This document shows positions 1 to 12,784 of a DNA stretch of 64,000 bases, piece after piece. The stretch covers positions 4,216,001 through 4,280,000 of the forward strand of contig CM065312.1 of NCBI GenBank assembly GCA_033032175.1. The letters are read 5' to 3'. Origin of the DNA: Saturnia japonica (lineage: Eukaryota; Arthropoda; Insecta; Lepidoptera; Saturniidae). A model generated the notes under the pieces. The model saw nothing but the letters and a program-made list of their open reading frames with translations. It was not told the DNA's origin and searched no databases. How positions within the stretch are numbered: the stretch's first letter is position 1; each line of letters begins with the position of its first letter. Both the position numbers and the translations under genes were made by a program.

Positions 1-2040
1 AAATGGGACTACTCTTGAGGTATCCCCTATCGAACAAAAATAATCAATGGCTGAACAACCATAAAAAATAATAATATATACATTCGAATTCGGTTAAAAA
101 TATTCATAATAACGTTCGAGATTGTTTATAGTTATATGAATTCAAATACTAACTCATAAAAGGTAGGTATTGAAATTAGTGGCGTAGCATAGCGTGACAT
201 TCGGGGCGGCATTTCGCGCTTTTAGGAGCGGTTACAGCAGCAGAAAAGTTAAAATATGTATTTATGTTGGCCTTTTTTCAGGTGTTTTCTCTACATTTAC
301 ATAACTCTTTTAGAAACATTTGTTACATTGGAAAAACGTTATGATAGTTTGTGTAAGTTTTTTTTTCTCTGTCTGATGTCACTCAAACGGGTGCAGGTCG
401 CCCTCGTTATCCGTAGCTACGTCACTGGTTGAAATTAATTTATTCAACTATTTTATACCGATTTTATTTTACATTTGTAAGATTATTTGGTATGACCACG
501 TTTATTGTAGACTTTTAGTGTTTGAAATATCAGACCGGTCGATTAAAATTAAAACTAGTTGGAAATGAATAATTTGTTTTATGTTACCACTTCTGTCTGG
601 TACAGATTGACAGCTCTTCCTTCCATCTAAAACAGAAGGCATTTGTTAAATTTGTTAACAGACGATGTACATCATGATATCAAACAAATTGTTTACGATA
701 AATTACCGCATAAAAACGCACCAATGTAATATCGAGCGAGAAATTCCTTGTTTCATAGAAATGTTACTAAATTATAGAAATAATATCGTGGTCTTTGGTT
801 CATTATTATTTGATTAGTTCCCGCATATTTTATATGTGAATTGTTAGAAATTGTTTCAGTTGTTATTGTTACTTATTTATTAAACTCTTGTTAGTTTTGA
901 ATGTATTGATATTTTCATTAATTTCATTTGTTTTGGATAACTCGTTAATTACATTACCTACTGATATTTAAACAATTTCGTGTTATTTTCACTATTTATT
1001 TGACATTTTTGGGTACGTTATAAAAGCGATATTTCAAGGAACTAATTATTCTATATATATTTAAAAAAGTTGCGTATAAATATTATAATATTATACGTAA
1101 AGTGTAATTGACAAACATCTAAATAAGTACATATGTAATTGACAGGTTAATATGAAATTATAAAATTTATTGTGTCAATATTTATTAGATAATTTATAAT
1201 GCTTTGTTAACCAAAACCTCCAAGATCCGAGCAGAATCGAAGTTTTATTAATATTTTATTAAAGTACATACATAATGGCTTAAGTTATTTCAATAGCATA
1301 CTGAATAAAATATTAGTAAAAGGTTCGAATTTACGGTATCTAATGCTTACAGCTTGCCTTAAAAACTTTTTTGTAAAGATTAATAAATACTCGAAATCAC
1401 AGGAAACGAGATTTTAAATTTTGATTACTTAAAAAAGTGGGTTATAAAATGCGATGGTCGCATGCTATGAACATATTTTCAGAATTTAACTCTACATAAA
1501 ATGTTCTGAAGTTTTGAAAATTATAACAATGGCTCGTCATATAAGTACATATTTAGAGCAGGCAAATCATCCCTGATATTTTTGTTTAACATATAAATAT
1601 TAACGTAGTGAAAATATACGCACTTCTGATATCTACCTACCTCGTGATAAATCATAATATTGTTAGCCAAAGTAAATACATAGATTTAATGTGAATAATA
1701 GTTTAATTGTTCTATTTAATTGTTTTGAGGCAAATCAGTGTTGAAACTGAACCCGTTTACTATTGTAGGATTTCTAAAAGTTTAGTTTTGAGAATAAAAT
1801 TAGTTAAAAATATTGATGTGTTTTATTTATTAAACTTAATAACAAAGTGTTTTTTTTTTATATTCAAGTTATATTTCTTTTGGCGCGTTTTGTAGGGGTA
1901 AAGTTAAGAACTGTGCGCGCATAATGGGACGGAATTGCGATATGATGAAGTTAGACATCACTGAAATTTAACGTAAAATACTTTAACTGTTTTTTTTTAT
2001 TGTTTAAAAATATACTAACGGTGTAATAATGTAAATTGAA
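1..2040. other. AT-rich intergenic DNA, nothing recognised
   Basis: No convincing coding exon is visible on either strand; open frames are short and have no recognisable protein content. A few GC-richer patches (about 180-240 and 390-430) look like degraded repeat fragments but could not be assigned. Confidence 0.5.
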
Positions 2041-2042
2041 AA

Positions 2043-2435
2043 TTGAATAAATCCCCAACATAAGTAACTTATTCAATGAGCCCAAATACGATATCTCGCT
2101 GCTGTAAGTTGGTGAGGAGTTAGGTATCCTACACGCTGCAGCATCAAGTCAAGATTTTATTAATGGCATTGAAGTAACGGAATACCAAATCTCGACTCAA
2201 TCAGACCTGTGGAAGATGCTCTAATCTATTTATCAGCTAGAAAAGAGCTGATGGCCTTGGAACGGCTGAACAGATACTGATAAAACATATCTAAGAACCA
2301 CCAATAGAAACATGCTTTCAATAAAAAAAATCGCATCAAAATTGGTTCACCCGTTTAAGAGCTACGGTGTCACAGACAGACAGACAAAGTGGTCAAAGTT
2401 ATAACACCTTTATTTGTTGCAGCGGGGGTTAAAAA
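2043..2435. repeat. Dispersed repeat family F, copy 1 (TIR-like ends)
   Basis: Shares long stretches with 9,508-9,912, including GGTGAGGAGTTAGGTATCCT and CTCGACTCAATCAGACC. The left end (AATAAATCCCCAACATAAG) and right end (TTGCAGCGGGGGTTAAAAAT) are degraded versions of the CCCCCGACACAAG / TTGTGTCGGGAGTT inverted ends of the other copy. It is probably a non-autonomous DNA element and codes for nothing. Confidence 0.65.
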
Positions 2436-2557
2436 TAAATATTATTTTAATTAAATTAAAATATATAGTTATATTATTATTTATTATTGATGGCTGACTA
2501 ACTTCTTATTACGTGTTTAGGTACCTAAACATATTGTTTAAAGTGTTTTTGTAAGTT

Positions 2558-2815
2558 ATTTTTTATCGTTATACATTTAGCGTTGTGGCCACAATCTCAC
2601 CTGATTTTAAGCGACGATGTGGCCCAAGATGGTGGCACGCTAAGTCTAGCGGAAAAATGGCTCTCAAGTGCAGCTGCCGGAACACACCTATTGGTGTTTG
2701 ACGACAGATTTTCAACTCGTGGCCGGTAGCTAGCCAGGCGGTTAGAAAAAGCCCTACCACGTTACGTCACGATGTTTTCCTTCACCGAAAGCTCAGGTTC
2801 ATTGCAACTTAGCCA
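2558..2815 (-). repeat. tRNA-derived SINE, family D, 5'-truncated
   Basis: The reverse complement matches the body of the SINE at 42,307-42,634. It has the GAAAGCTCAGGTTCATTGCA block and the gctagccaggcgg block, and ends with CACAACGCTAAATGTATAACGAT plus an A-rich tail. The tRNA-like head is not evident here. Confidence 0.65.
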
Positions 2816-2825
2816 TCATTGTTTC

Positions 2826-3060
2826 ATCAGTAAGCCTGGTCCAGGATAGTAACACGCTAACCCTATAGAGGGACTGGCTTTCAAATGCAGTTACCGGAAC
2901 GAATCCTATCCAGAACAGATTTTCAACACGAGGCTAGCTTCCAAGCCAGGCGAGTATTTCAAAATGCCCTTCCACCACGCTATTTCATTACGATTGCTTC
3001 ACGTTTAATGATTTCGTCGCGGTGTTCGAACAGGCTACTATTGAGCCATCATTGCTTACA
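2826..3060 (-). repeat. tRNA-derived SINE, family D, degraded copy
   Basis: A second reversed family D body lies directly after the previous one. It keeps the tgcagttaccggaac and aagccaggcg blocks. With the copy at 3,535 it forms a local SINE cluster. Confidence 0.5.
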
Positions 3061-3164
3061 TGTCACAGGATAAGCTATATATGTCTCATTATTGGGCAGA
3101 AGATACTTCCCGAAGTGAGGCATGGGCCTATCCACCACGCAATTAAGATGAAATATTGACGATT

Positions 3165-3360
3165 ACACATAACATACCATCACGCTTGTATGTACACTCA
3201 CAGTTCAGTTTTTAGGTATCATGTAATAGGGGGCGAGCCTATTGTCCGAGCAGCTACTGAGAATTTCATAGAGAAACCCAATAACACTACTCGATCTGAG
3301 AATCGAACCCAGGGCCTCGAGCATAGCAGTCGTAACCACTAGACTAATGAGGCTACTAGC
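3165..3360 (-). repeat. tRNA-derived SINE, family E
   Basis: The reverse complement carries a B-box-like stretch (GGTTCGATTCTC, near 3,300), a CTCGAGGCCCTGG head region, the GTGTTATTGGG block and the GGTATGTTATGT tail. The same order occurs in the intact copy at 63,580-63,815. Confidence 0.75.
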
Positions 3361-3534
3361 CAACTAGCCCAGTAATCTAGTTTTGTATTTTTCAACTACA
3401 CGATGTAACTACGAGGCCATTTCTCCAGCGTTCAGGATTCTTCAAGATTATTTCTTTCAACGTTAGCCGATAGTTTGACCATTAAAAAAAATTGCTTAGA
3501 GGTTATGCTATATTATTACTTGATGTTTGTGACG

Positions 3535-3780
3535 ATGTGACCCAAAATTTCAACACTATAAGCTTAGTCGGAGGACGGTCTTTCTATTACAGTTGCCGGA
3601 ACACATGTAGATATTCAAATTGAGGGTGGTGGATAGCCAAGCGGACATTATACTTCATTATATTTCATTACGGTTTTCCTTCACTAGAAGCTCGGCCTCA
3701 TTGCAGGGATTCGAACTTACGTCGATCGACGGGGTGTCCGTAGAACGTACACACTACTACTGAACCGTCATTGCTTCAAT
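3535..3780 (-). repeat. tRNA-derived SINE, family D, with B box
   Basis: The reverse complement reads through CGTCGATCGACGTAAG, a B-box-like TTCGAATCCC, TGCAATGAGGCCGAGC and the rest of the family D body. It lacks the clean A-rich tail of the 42-kb copy. Confidence 0.65.
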
Positions 3781-6357
3781 TCAAATGACTAAAGATACGA
3801 GAATTCCGAGAAAATCTTTGGTACACACCAAAGCTGGAACATTCAAACATCGAATAGACAATCCATTGGTCAATCTCCAAGACGGTCTGTGATATTGCGG
3901 ATGGATGGGGACCAGCCCGCACCACGCACAATGGGGAGAGTGTTGTCTGTGGAAGCGCAGATAAGTCCGTGACTTTAACGTTCGATGTGGCTGTCTTTGG
4001 TGGAGTGCCGTGGAAAACCACCTTTAGATATCGGTAAGAAACGTCATATCTACAATTTATGAATCGTAAAAAGACATCAATGGTTAAGTTACTATAACAT
4101 GGCATTCCCAAATGTATTCTGTATTTGTAATGTTCAGTTTCAGGTAACGTTACGTCATACTATCTCAAGACGGCGCCATGGGTTTTTCTGAATTTCTTTT
4201 GAAATATATTCCTAAAATTCCATCCTAAATTATCTCCGAACAAGGATGAATCTTCTTTTACATGGCATCTGTAATTGAATATCGACTTTGACGTGAATCA
4301 AATTTAATCCAAATTCCTAAAGCTTTTGCTGAAATTGAAATTTGAACATCGAAAATGAATAAAGATATTATTTTTGTTAATATGTTATCTATATTAATAC
4401 GTAAGTAGAAAACTTCGGACTCCTTTTTAAGCATATCGCGCGCAAGGAGGACTTTGAGATTTGGCATGGTTAAAGTATATACGGAGAAGAAGTAGAGAAA
4501 GCTCTTTATAAATAATATGTATAATTAATACATTAAATTAAAATCAATAATACAGCGACTACTACTCCTACAAGTGCCATTGAACTTAGACCCCCCCAAA
4601 AAAAGTGATAGTTATAATATTCATTAGGTATTTACGTACATGCTGCAAATGGAAAACAGATAAAATAGCCTATAATGAAAAAGTCGCTGATCGAATTTTG
4701 ACCATCGGGCGACTGATACTATTAATTCATTGGTAAAAACTGCTATATTGAATTTGATTAATAGAAAGAATTGCGCGAATTAACGAACACTTAATAGGTA
4801 CTTCGATCTAATTCAGTAGATGTAAATACAAATCTGCAAAGTATTAATCAGTTAACAGAGATTTTTGTGGAATCTAAATTTAGTAACTACCTAAATAGAC
4901 TGCTGTTAGTATAACTATTGAGATCTATCTAGTCAACCTACATCTTGCCATTGCGGAACGATGTACTTACTAAAATATGCGAATCCTCATATCCAAAGAA
5001 CTCTAGAAACCCTACTCACCGCAGAAACAACACTAGGTTATTTGTCAGTTGGGCATAGAATGTACATAGTAAGTAGCCTTTAGAAGTAAAGATGTGTCAC
5101 TATTGCGAGTAAAGAGGAAGACAAGGCGAGCTGGTATAAAAACAAGAGTCCTAATAACTAGTATTAAAGTAAAACAACCTTTCAAAACCCTGCGTTTTTT
5201 TTTATTTATTAAAACAGCTAAGTGACTGAACTGCGCTAGATGGTAAGCCCATTACAATCCAAGAACAGTGGCAACCATTGCTGCCGGAACACGCAATCCT
5301 ATGCCTACGTTAAAGCGAAATACATGGTGATTATATTTCGTATTGCTAGTAAAATTAATTATCTAATAAGTGTATCCATCTGCATCTCTGAATAAGGAAT
5401 AATTTATGAACTCTAAATAAGTACTTCAATTAAGTTATTGCGACACGAATGGTGCCGGTAATATTTTTTACATAATAAATACATAGGTAACAAAAACATA
5501 GACGCCACTCCTTGATAATTACCTACGCTACAGTATGGTAAATTAATTATAAATGTGGCTTGTGTAAAAGAAACATGAAAAATCTATAAATTTATTGTTT
5601 GCTAACGAAGTAAAAAATTTTTTTACTTAGGTAATTTTTATTTGATTTACTTTTGTTTACATATTTAATTTTAGTTGTTATAAAAAATTTGTAATTAGTA
5701 TTCTATTTCGAATTTAGTTTTACTATTGTGTGTATTTTCAACAATGTTGTAACTGGCAGGTAAAAGTTTTATATACAATAATTTGTTTGTAAAAAATTAA
5801 AAAATAAAATTACAATAACTATATAGAAAAAAAAACTAATAAGATCTGAAAAAAATATGTTAGTTTTCATTTTTGTATAATTATTTAGGTACCTACGTGC
5901 GTTGAAACATTTAACCATACCTGGATTTTAAGAAGATTAAACAATGTTTTTATAACTAAATGTAAAGAATATCTGCATTCTACATAATAGTAATAATTTA
6001 TTCCACATTACCGCCGCGCTGGTTAGCTGGTAAAAATTTAAAGCAACGCTCGCCAGAGTACAGAAAAGTGGAATAAAATATTCATTCATTTAAACCAAGG
6101 GTTCGGTAAAATTTAAAAAGCAAAGCTGATGTATATTTTTTAAATTCTCCTTACTCAGAGAAGTCTTTATAACCTGTTATTAGCAAACATTATCTCGAGG
6201 GAGAAAAAAGCTCTTTGTAGCTTCTGAAATTTCTTTTTCAGTGTTGTTCAAAACTTTATAAACGGCACATAGCGAGTGTATCTATCGTAAATAAATAATT
6301 TTTAAGACATACTAGCTTTTCTCCGCTACATCTTTCTCGTTGTGTAGAAAATTAAAC
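3781..6357. other. Intergenic DNA without recognised genes
   Basis: Open frames here (for example minus strand 3,776-4,111) have no recognisable domain and overlap repeat-like sequence. At 5,200-5,330 there is a weak reversed fragment resembling SINE family D (tgctgccggaacacgcaatcctat). Confidence 0.45.
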
Positions 6358-6965
6358 GACTATGCATGCAAAAGCGGGCAATTCGAGCAATTTACAATAT
6401 GAGACCCCGCGAATCGCTAAAGAACAAGTTCCAGGAATTTAGTATTTTAACTTTGCCCTCCCAATACATCTTTGATAACTTAATGTATGTTCGTAAAAAC
6501 TTAGACAAGCTGGATTTTGTCAAAGATCAGCACAATGTTAATACTAGAAATAGAGATAAATTAGTCGTGCCGTGTTTTAGACTTAGTGAGACTAATAAAA
6601 GTTTTTTAGGTAATAATGGTGTTAGATTTATATCCAAGACCCCGAAGCACATTACTGATTTGCCGGACAACAAGTTCAAGCACCATGTCAAGCCGGTTTT
6701 ACTGTCAAAAGGTTATTATAGGGTGGATCATAATGCGAATGATAGTGATGTCTGGAAGTGACTCCCTTTCTGTGCATCCAGTAAATTATTATTATTGTAC
6801 CTAATATATTAACATTTCACAGTTGAAAAAATAAGATAAACCCGACCGAGTTTCTTACCGGTTCTTCTCGATGTCTCGGATCTTTTCCGAACCGGCAGTA
6901 GTGTTTAAACGTTCATAAGTGCCTTTTTAGGGCCTAAATTGAATAAAGAATTTTTTGATTTTGAT
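6358..6965 (+). mobile_element. 3' end of a non-LTR retrotransposon (LINE)
   Basis: A 5'-truncated LINE copy. The frame from 6,366 to 6,761 encodes a reverse-transcriptase C-terminal tail with the signature QKRAIRAIYNM, then NTRNRDKLVVP and KTPKHITDLPDNKFK. It is followed by a short 3' untranslated region ending in a TTTTGATTTTGAT-type tail. A second copy lies at 34,340-34,800 with the same 3' sequence (GTTCATAAGTGCC and GGCCTAAATTGAATA). The RT core is missing, so the copy is dead. The clade is not resolved; the tail resembles Jockey/CR1-type ORF2 ends. Confidence 0.75.
6366..6761 (+). pseudogene. LINE ORF2 C-terminal fragment (131 codons)
   Basis: The open frame covers only the region C-terminal to the reverse-transcriptase core. 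The first codon is probably not a true start, because the related reading frame continues 5' in intact elements. Motifs seen are RAIRAIYNM near the start, YVRKNLDKL, NTRNRDKLVVP, and LPDNKFKHHVK near the end. The related frame at 34,356 covers the same stretch in slightly shorter form. It encodes no complete enzyme. Confidence 0.7.
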
Positions 6966-7457
6966 CTGTTGCAAAATGGTCGTACTAGGATACACAGAGA
7001 ATACAGAAACATTCATGGGTGAACAACAATTCGGCAAAGTTTCATCGCAAATAACGCAATCGGATTAATGTTTTAGGAACGCATAGTGGACAAACAAACA
7101 AATAAACATTCATTACCCGATTAAATATTACAGAATTTTAATTTTTTTATTTAAGTGTTTTGTTGCAGTCGGATTTTTTGTTTCCTTTTTAATAATTTGG
7201 TTTGTTATATTATGGTATATTAATTATTACAAAGTTTTTATTTTCAAACCCGACGACCTCTTATCGTAAACACATTTGCTTCCTTTGAGGAAGCCAAGAG
7301 ATCGAAATCGAAAAATAAATGAATTCCACTAAGCACAACCCATTTTAATATTTGCTACAATATGTAGGCGATTTAAAATAATAACTAATGTTTACTTAAC
7401 TTCTACAGTTAATGGTAAATATAGTCTAAACTTCTAAAGTCATGAATTATATATACA

Positions 7458-7930
7458 AATAAATAAAATTGAAGTGTCTGTTTGTAATGTCAAAATAACA
7501 GCTTTTTACTAAATGCGTATGAAAGTGTATACGGTATTTATAACAAAAAAAAAGTTTGTTTGTCTGTCTGTGTTTAAACGGTTGGACTGATTTTGACGGG
7601 AATTTCACTGGCAGATCGCTGATGTTATAAAGAATAACTTAGGCTACTTTTTTTTTTAAAATTAGGGATCCGCGCAAATAAAAAGAAACTGGTGTGAAAG
7701 TTATGAATCAATTCGGGCGCTTAAAAGGCTTACGCCGAGTAAACCATGAGATAATATCAAATTAATGTACAACATAACTGTAGATCTTAAAAAACCTACA
7801 AAAAAATCAGCGAGAACATGTCTATCTTCTAAGTATCAAAAATAACCGGGAGCGGGGCTAGCACGATTCGCGCGTGTGCCCAATCGACGGCATTCTGTAT
7901 TCCACGGGAGCGCAGCCGATTACTCAGCTC
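7458..7930 (-). repeat. Dispersed repeat family A
   Basis: Begins TAAAATTGAAGTGTCTGTTT and runs to a degraded cacgggagcgcagcc end. The same sequence in the same orientation is at 39,655-40,110, and in the opposite orientation at 18,897-19,425 and 35,250-35,660, where it begins CTAGCTGTGCCCGCGGCT. It codes for nothing. It is common-looking lepidopteran interspersed DNA, assigned here only from internal copies. Confidence 0.65.
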
Positions 7931-8347
7931 TAAATACAGTACCTGTTAACTCTGCCTTTAAAATCAAATTTTAAATTGTATTAAGATAACGTTTAAGATT
8001 CACAATTAGACCGCTAAAACTAAAAGGTTCTAATGGTAAGATTATGATTAGGTACCTACTTAAGATAATGGAATGCTTTTAATATCTTAAATGATTAATG
8101 GTCTTCGGATTCATTTGAATACAATTTCAGCTATTAACGTAAGATTGTTATGCCTGCGTTTTACTAGGTAATTAATAACGGAGACTAGCATTGCTCCACG
8201 GTTTCTCCCGTCTCAAATTTATTCGACTGTACATAAAACACCTCAATGCCACAAACTGCGATTGCTTGACGTTACTGCTCCACTCTTTAGGGCCGTAGCG
8301 TGAACGTATATAGATAGCCTATAATATCCCTCATAAATCTAGCTATA

Positions 8348-8460
8348 ATAGTTTTTTTTTTTTTTTTAACTGACTACACTGTTAGCCTTAGGGGCCCTAT
8401 CCAAAAACAGAGCCGCTGCAGCTTTTACAGCTTCACCGACTTGGTCAGCTATATTCGTGA
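8348..8460 (-). mobile_element. Short 5'-truncated LINE 3' end with poly(A)
   Basis: A T run at about 8,351-8,368 (the poly(A) tail on the minus strand) is followed by AACTGACTACACTGTTAGCC and a ggggccct block. The same tail and start occur at 19,965-20,030. A degraded copy is at 59,249 and an inverted one at 43,710-43,800. Confidence 0.65.
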
Positions 8461-8559
8461 TAATAGTATCCTTTATATAATATGTATGTCTATCGGGAAA
8501 TTTGGAGAAGATGTTACATGTACAGACATCACTACAGATTTATTAATATAGATTATGTT

Positions 8560-8820
8560 TAATAGCTTTTATTTTCACATTAAACACAGACACTTTAATT
8601 TTATTAATTGTATAGATAGTTTGAGCTTTATTAAACTAGCTACGTCCCACGGTTTCACCCGCTTTACATTTATTCGAGCAGCTCTACATGGCGCGGCGCG
8701 GCGCGGCGCTCGCCTCTGCCAAGGCATCCGTGATGCCTTTAATTCTCACTTCCCATTGCCTACAGTTTGCTACACGTTCATAGTTAATGCTCCACTCCAT
8801 ACGGCCGTAGCTTGAAGTTC
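8560..8820. repeat. Composite repeat fragment with GGCGC run
   Basis: Contains the family A end (AATTTTATTAATTGTATAGAT near 8,600) and then a family B-like end (ACGTCCCACGGTTTCACCCG near 8,645). A short GCGGC/GCGCG tandem run lies at about 8,692-8,712. It looks like a chimera of two repeat families. Confidence 0.45.
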
Positions 8821-9505
8821 AGACAAACAAACAATCTCTTGAGGCTTATATATAATATTAGTATACATAGTACCTACCTAGGTATAGATAATTATTTAAG
8901 TAGTTTTATTAATTTGTCGTACGAATATAATTAATCACTGTCCTTTAACAAAATGAATATATTATCTTCTTAGTTATGTATATCATATTTAAAAAAAAAT
9001 TGTATGAAAAATTGTTCAACCTCGTTCTAGTCACCGTCCCGAGCTCGCGTGTGTGTGGTTTTCTACTCCGGTAAGCAATATCAAAGCACATAAAAGACCC
9101 TTTGAGGGGTCACGTATGGCGTTTCTAGATTGATGAAAAAATATTTCGAATACCTACTCTTCACGCGTGACTCCCTTTGATCATTTCATACTCTTGACAG
9201 TGCTATGTAATTTTTCCCAGCGGCATTTCTATAAATTTGACTTTAAAAAATGAGGTGAATTATACCTATATATTTTTTAATGGATGTTTACCCGGACTTC
9301 CCCTACCTACCTAAAAAACTTTTATTGATCCTACTAAATCTAAAACAAGGGTGGACTAATTTGTGTTTATTTTGAGTTCCTATATTATATAGTAGGTAAC
9401 TATGTCGGTGGTTTACAAAATACTTCGTCACAAAAAGTCCTCGTACAAAACTTGTGGAATAAATATGGGAACTATAAATCAAAAAATAAATTTCTTACAA
9501 GGTAA
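8821..9505. other. Intergenic DNA, nothing recognised
   Basis: AT-rich sequence with no supported exon or repeat boundary. Confidence 0.4.
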
Positions 9506-9507
9506 AT

Positions 9508-9912
9508 TCAATAAACCCCCGACACAAGTATGTAGTCTATTCATTGAGACCATTCCAAAGAGCCCAAATACGATAACTCGGCTTTAAGTTGGTGAGGAGT
9601 TAGGTATCCTACGGATTCCAGATGACGCTGCAGCATTAGGTCAAGGTTTTTCTAATATAATTGATGTAAATCTCGACTCAATCAGACCGGTGGAAGATGC
9701 TTAAATCTATTGATCAACTATTAAAAGAGTTGATAATCATCAAACGGCTTAACAAATTTAGTTGATTCATAGCTAAGAACACTCTCGATCAAGTCACCTT
9801 TGAATCAAGAAAGCTAGATCAAAATCGGTTCAGCGGTTTGTGAGCTAAGATGCCACAGACAGACACACATTAAACATAAAAGAACCCTATTTTTGTGTCG
9901 GGAGTTAAAAAA
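9508..9912. repeat. Dispersed repeat family F, copy 2 with terminal inverted repeats
   Basis: The left end AACCCCCGACACAAG (from about 9,514) is the inverse of the right end TTGTGTCGGGAGTTA (to about 9,907). The interior matches 2,043-2,435. About 400 bp and non-coding, so probably a MITE-type element. Confidence 0.65.
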
Positions 9913-10117
9913 AAAACAAACCGTAAAAACGGCCACCGGAATAAATAGGTGACAGTGTAGACTAGTTGTTACGTCGTAGCGGAGAGTTTATTAAGCTCAT
10001 AACACATGAAATATAAATGAACCGGTCTCCAAAAGGCAGCCTCGAGGAGTCCCAGCGGGCGCCCTACAATTCAAGAGCAGTATTCAAAAGAAAATTATTC
10101 CGCTCCAACAGTGTACC

Positions 10118-10139
10118 TACCTACCTACCTTTTGTTGTC
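10118..10139 (+). repeat. TACC microsatellite
   Basis: Four to five tandem TACC units. Short TACC/GGTA runs recur across the window (for example near 9,305 and 58,765). Confidence 0.7.
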
Positions 10140-10679
10140 ACGTTGATTGCGAATGTTAAAAATAATGCAGCCTTTATTGTTTTGAAATATACAGTTATAC
10201 TTTAACAATAAAATTTCAAACCCTTAACAAAACCTTATATTCAATGTATAAAAAAACGTCAACTACAACAAAATCGTGGCAGGTGCCATCTTACCAACGA
10301 TAAGAAATAAATTGTCGTATTTTTAATGCAAAATTCTGCTTTTACTAATATGTCAACGGCATGCAGAAATGTGATTTGTTAGTTATGTGAAGGTATAATA
10401 TGTGCGTTATGTCAGTTGTACGCAACAAAATTACTCTGTTACAAAATTACGTAACATAATTATTATTTTTTACAAGTTAAACGTATTTGATTTCAAGACT
10501 ATCAAATTGCCCTTCAACTGTTGAGTGAATATGCTTGAAAAAAAAGCACTTGTGAGTTTTTAAGAAAGGTTTTCTCCACTTTGAACGGGCGGGTCGACAA
10601 GTAGGTAAACTACCTCTACTCTACAGAAAATCGCTTGTGTTGGTTGTATTTCTGCGGTGAATAGGGTTCTTAGAGCTCC

Positions 10680-10805
10680 TAAGGGAAGGGGGATTCAAGG
10701 CCGGCAACGCGTTAGTTCTATGAGTCATATTTATGGTGTTACAAGCGTCCATTGTTTACGATAACCGCTTACGCACGCTTGTTTTCCACCTTAGTCTAAA
10801 AAAAG
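10680..10805 (-). repeat. Dispersed repeat family J fragment
   Basis: The block GGCCGGCAACGCGTTAG...GTGTTACAAGCGTCC...CTTGTTTTCCACC is the reverse of the sequence at 41,755-41,885 (GGTGGCAAGCAAGCATACGG...). No coding content. Confidence 0.55.
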
Positions 10806-12039
10806 ATCAATTATAATTAGTCGTTAATTTATAAATTGCTTGTCACGGCGAATGGTTTGAGAAAGTCCTTTTTTTGTAAATGAAGTCGATTTTTACCCTT
10901 CGCCTATAAGTATACTCATAATAGTAATATCAAGTAAGATACGGATACCTACCTACTCAACACTGACCGTCGTGGAATTGGCCTAGCTGTGTTATGACCA
11001 GAGTTGTACGCACTGTTGTACTAATGTACAAAAATAATAATTAATTTGTAATAATTTACAGTACAATACAGAAGTTTACATAGTACAATATTAGTACAAA
11101 AACTTTAAAAAAAGTTTATATAAACAATCGTAAATCAGCGGGACTCGAACCATCGACTAGTACTCTTACTGTACATAGAACAGTGTATACAAGTACTGGT
11201 TATCACATAATATATATCGAAAGGAACTTCGTTCCTACCGGGTGTCCCACGACACCTGTAGTTTTTTTTTGTTCACTTTTCTTTATACACATGACAAAAC
11301 AATCCATACGCCACAAAAATTTAAATTGCCTACCTATTATACTTACCTACTATAAGTATTCCATATAATTATTTCCTATTGAATCAAGTTAGAAAGGTGA
11401 GTATCATCATATCAGCACATCCCTACTAGGGAAGGCAGAAAGGACGGAGCACCATTTTTCTCAATCCTTGCAAACCTTTTTTACTTCTTTGAGACAATTA
11501 TTAACATCAACATAATATCTAAACATAGATTTATATTGAGCAATTCTTGTATATATACATATATATATATATATAAATGTAATTGGTTTCTCGGAAACGG
11601 CTAACGATTTGGATGAAACTTTATATTTAGATAATGTTTTTCATTCCAAGTATACCTAGATAGGGTTTTTTTTAAGACACCGAGCTAAACTCGGTCGCCC
11701 AGATATTTATCCAAATTAAACGTGTATGCAAAATTTCAGCTCACTCAGTTGGGGATAACTTTTTTTTAAATTCAGTTGCAAGATTTGACCTTTGCTAATA
11801 AGCCAAATTAAATAAAAGCTTGAAAAAGTAAAACAAAGTTATATTATGCCAGGAACTTTATTACGTTGTGATATTTCAAACAAAAATAATAATAATTTAA
11901 TACTTTACCGCAGGGTTAATTAAAATACCCCATGACATGTTTCCAAGAAGAGTCCACATCCACTCAGTGCACTCTTAACATACTTCAGAAGTGAACTTGA
12001 GTGGTGAACGTAAAAAGAAAAAAAAAGAAAAGGTTCATA
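10806..12039. other. Intergenic AT-rich DNA
   Basis: No exon recognised. It includes an AT dinucleotide run (about 11,548-11,576) and a minus-strand B-box-like GGTTCGAGTCCCGC near 11,140-11,150 that lacks a convincing tRNA or SINE body. Confidence 0.4.
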
Positions 12040-12226
12040 TACAGTGTAAACCCTTTATGACGAAACTCAAGGGACTGAGCATTTTTTGTCGTTATAGAAA
12101 GTTATCGTTTATGGAGTGAAGTTTCAATATGTGGGTTTTAACGCAAACCAACCAAGTTGGGCTCACTTCAACGTTATAGGGAGTTTATCGTTATAAAGGA
12201 TAACGTTATAAAGAGTTTACACTGTA
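12040..12226. mobile_element. Short MITE with TA target duplication
   Basis: Begins CAGTGTAAACCCTTTATGAC and ends with TTATAAAGAGTTTACACTG, flanked by TA on both sides. The interior has further GTTATA/TATAACG inverted blocks. Ends of this type with TA duplications are known from pogo/Tigger-like Tc1-mariner MITEs. Non-coding. Confidence 0.8.
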
Positions 12227-12784
12227 TCTTAAATTGATTCGTTTGACGTACGCGAGCACTTGTTACGTTTTGAAACAATTGACAGTACTGTTTTTTTTGT
12301 TAATTTATTGTTTCAAGCAACATACGACTTGAAGTATTGAGAGCTGACTTTCATACAAAGAGTCTTGGCGAGTTTTGGTTTTCTTTGGGACAAGCTTTAT
12401 CCTTTTCTTGTTAAACGGGCTACGTTAGGTTCATAGGTGAGGTTCTAATATAGTTTTCAACAAAGTACCTGTGAAAGTAAGGTTTCTCGGCTCTGGTATC
12501 AAATAAAATGGAAAACCGTAATAGACTAAATGTGAACGACGACATGCGCATTGCATTATCGAAATCTACTCTCCTCAATTGAACTTGCTCACTGAGGCTG
12601 TCGCCAAGTACACCTCATTTTCTAAGATAAAATTTAACCTCTACAAGGAGTGTTTTGTTCTTGTTAGAATCTTGCTAGAAAATTAAAAGGACAATATGAG
12701 GAATTGGCATCGCGAAATAAAGAGGTTGTAACTGCATGCTTTGATTTTACTTTGTATAATTTTACTATCTAGAATCTAGGCTAA

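Noticed and set aside
11130..11160. Possible tRNA gene on the minus strand (GGTTCGAGTCCCGC)
   Set aside because: No matching A box and no cloverleaf arms could be built around it.
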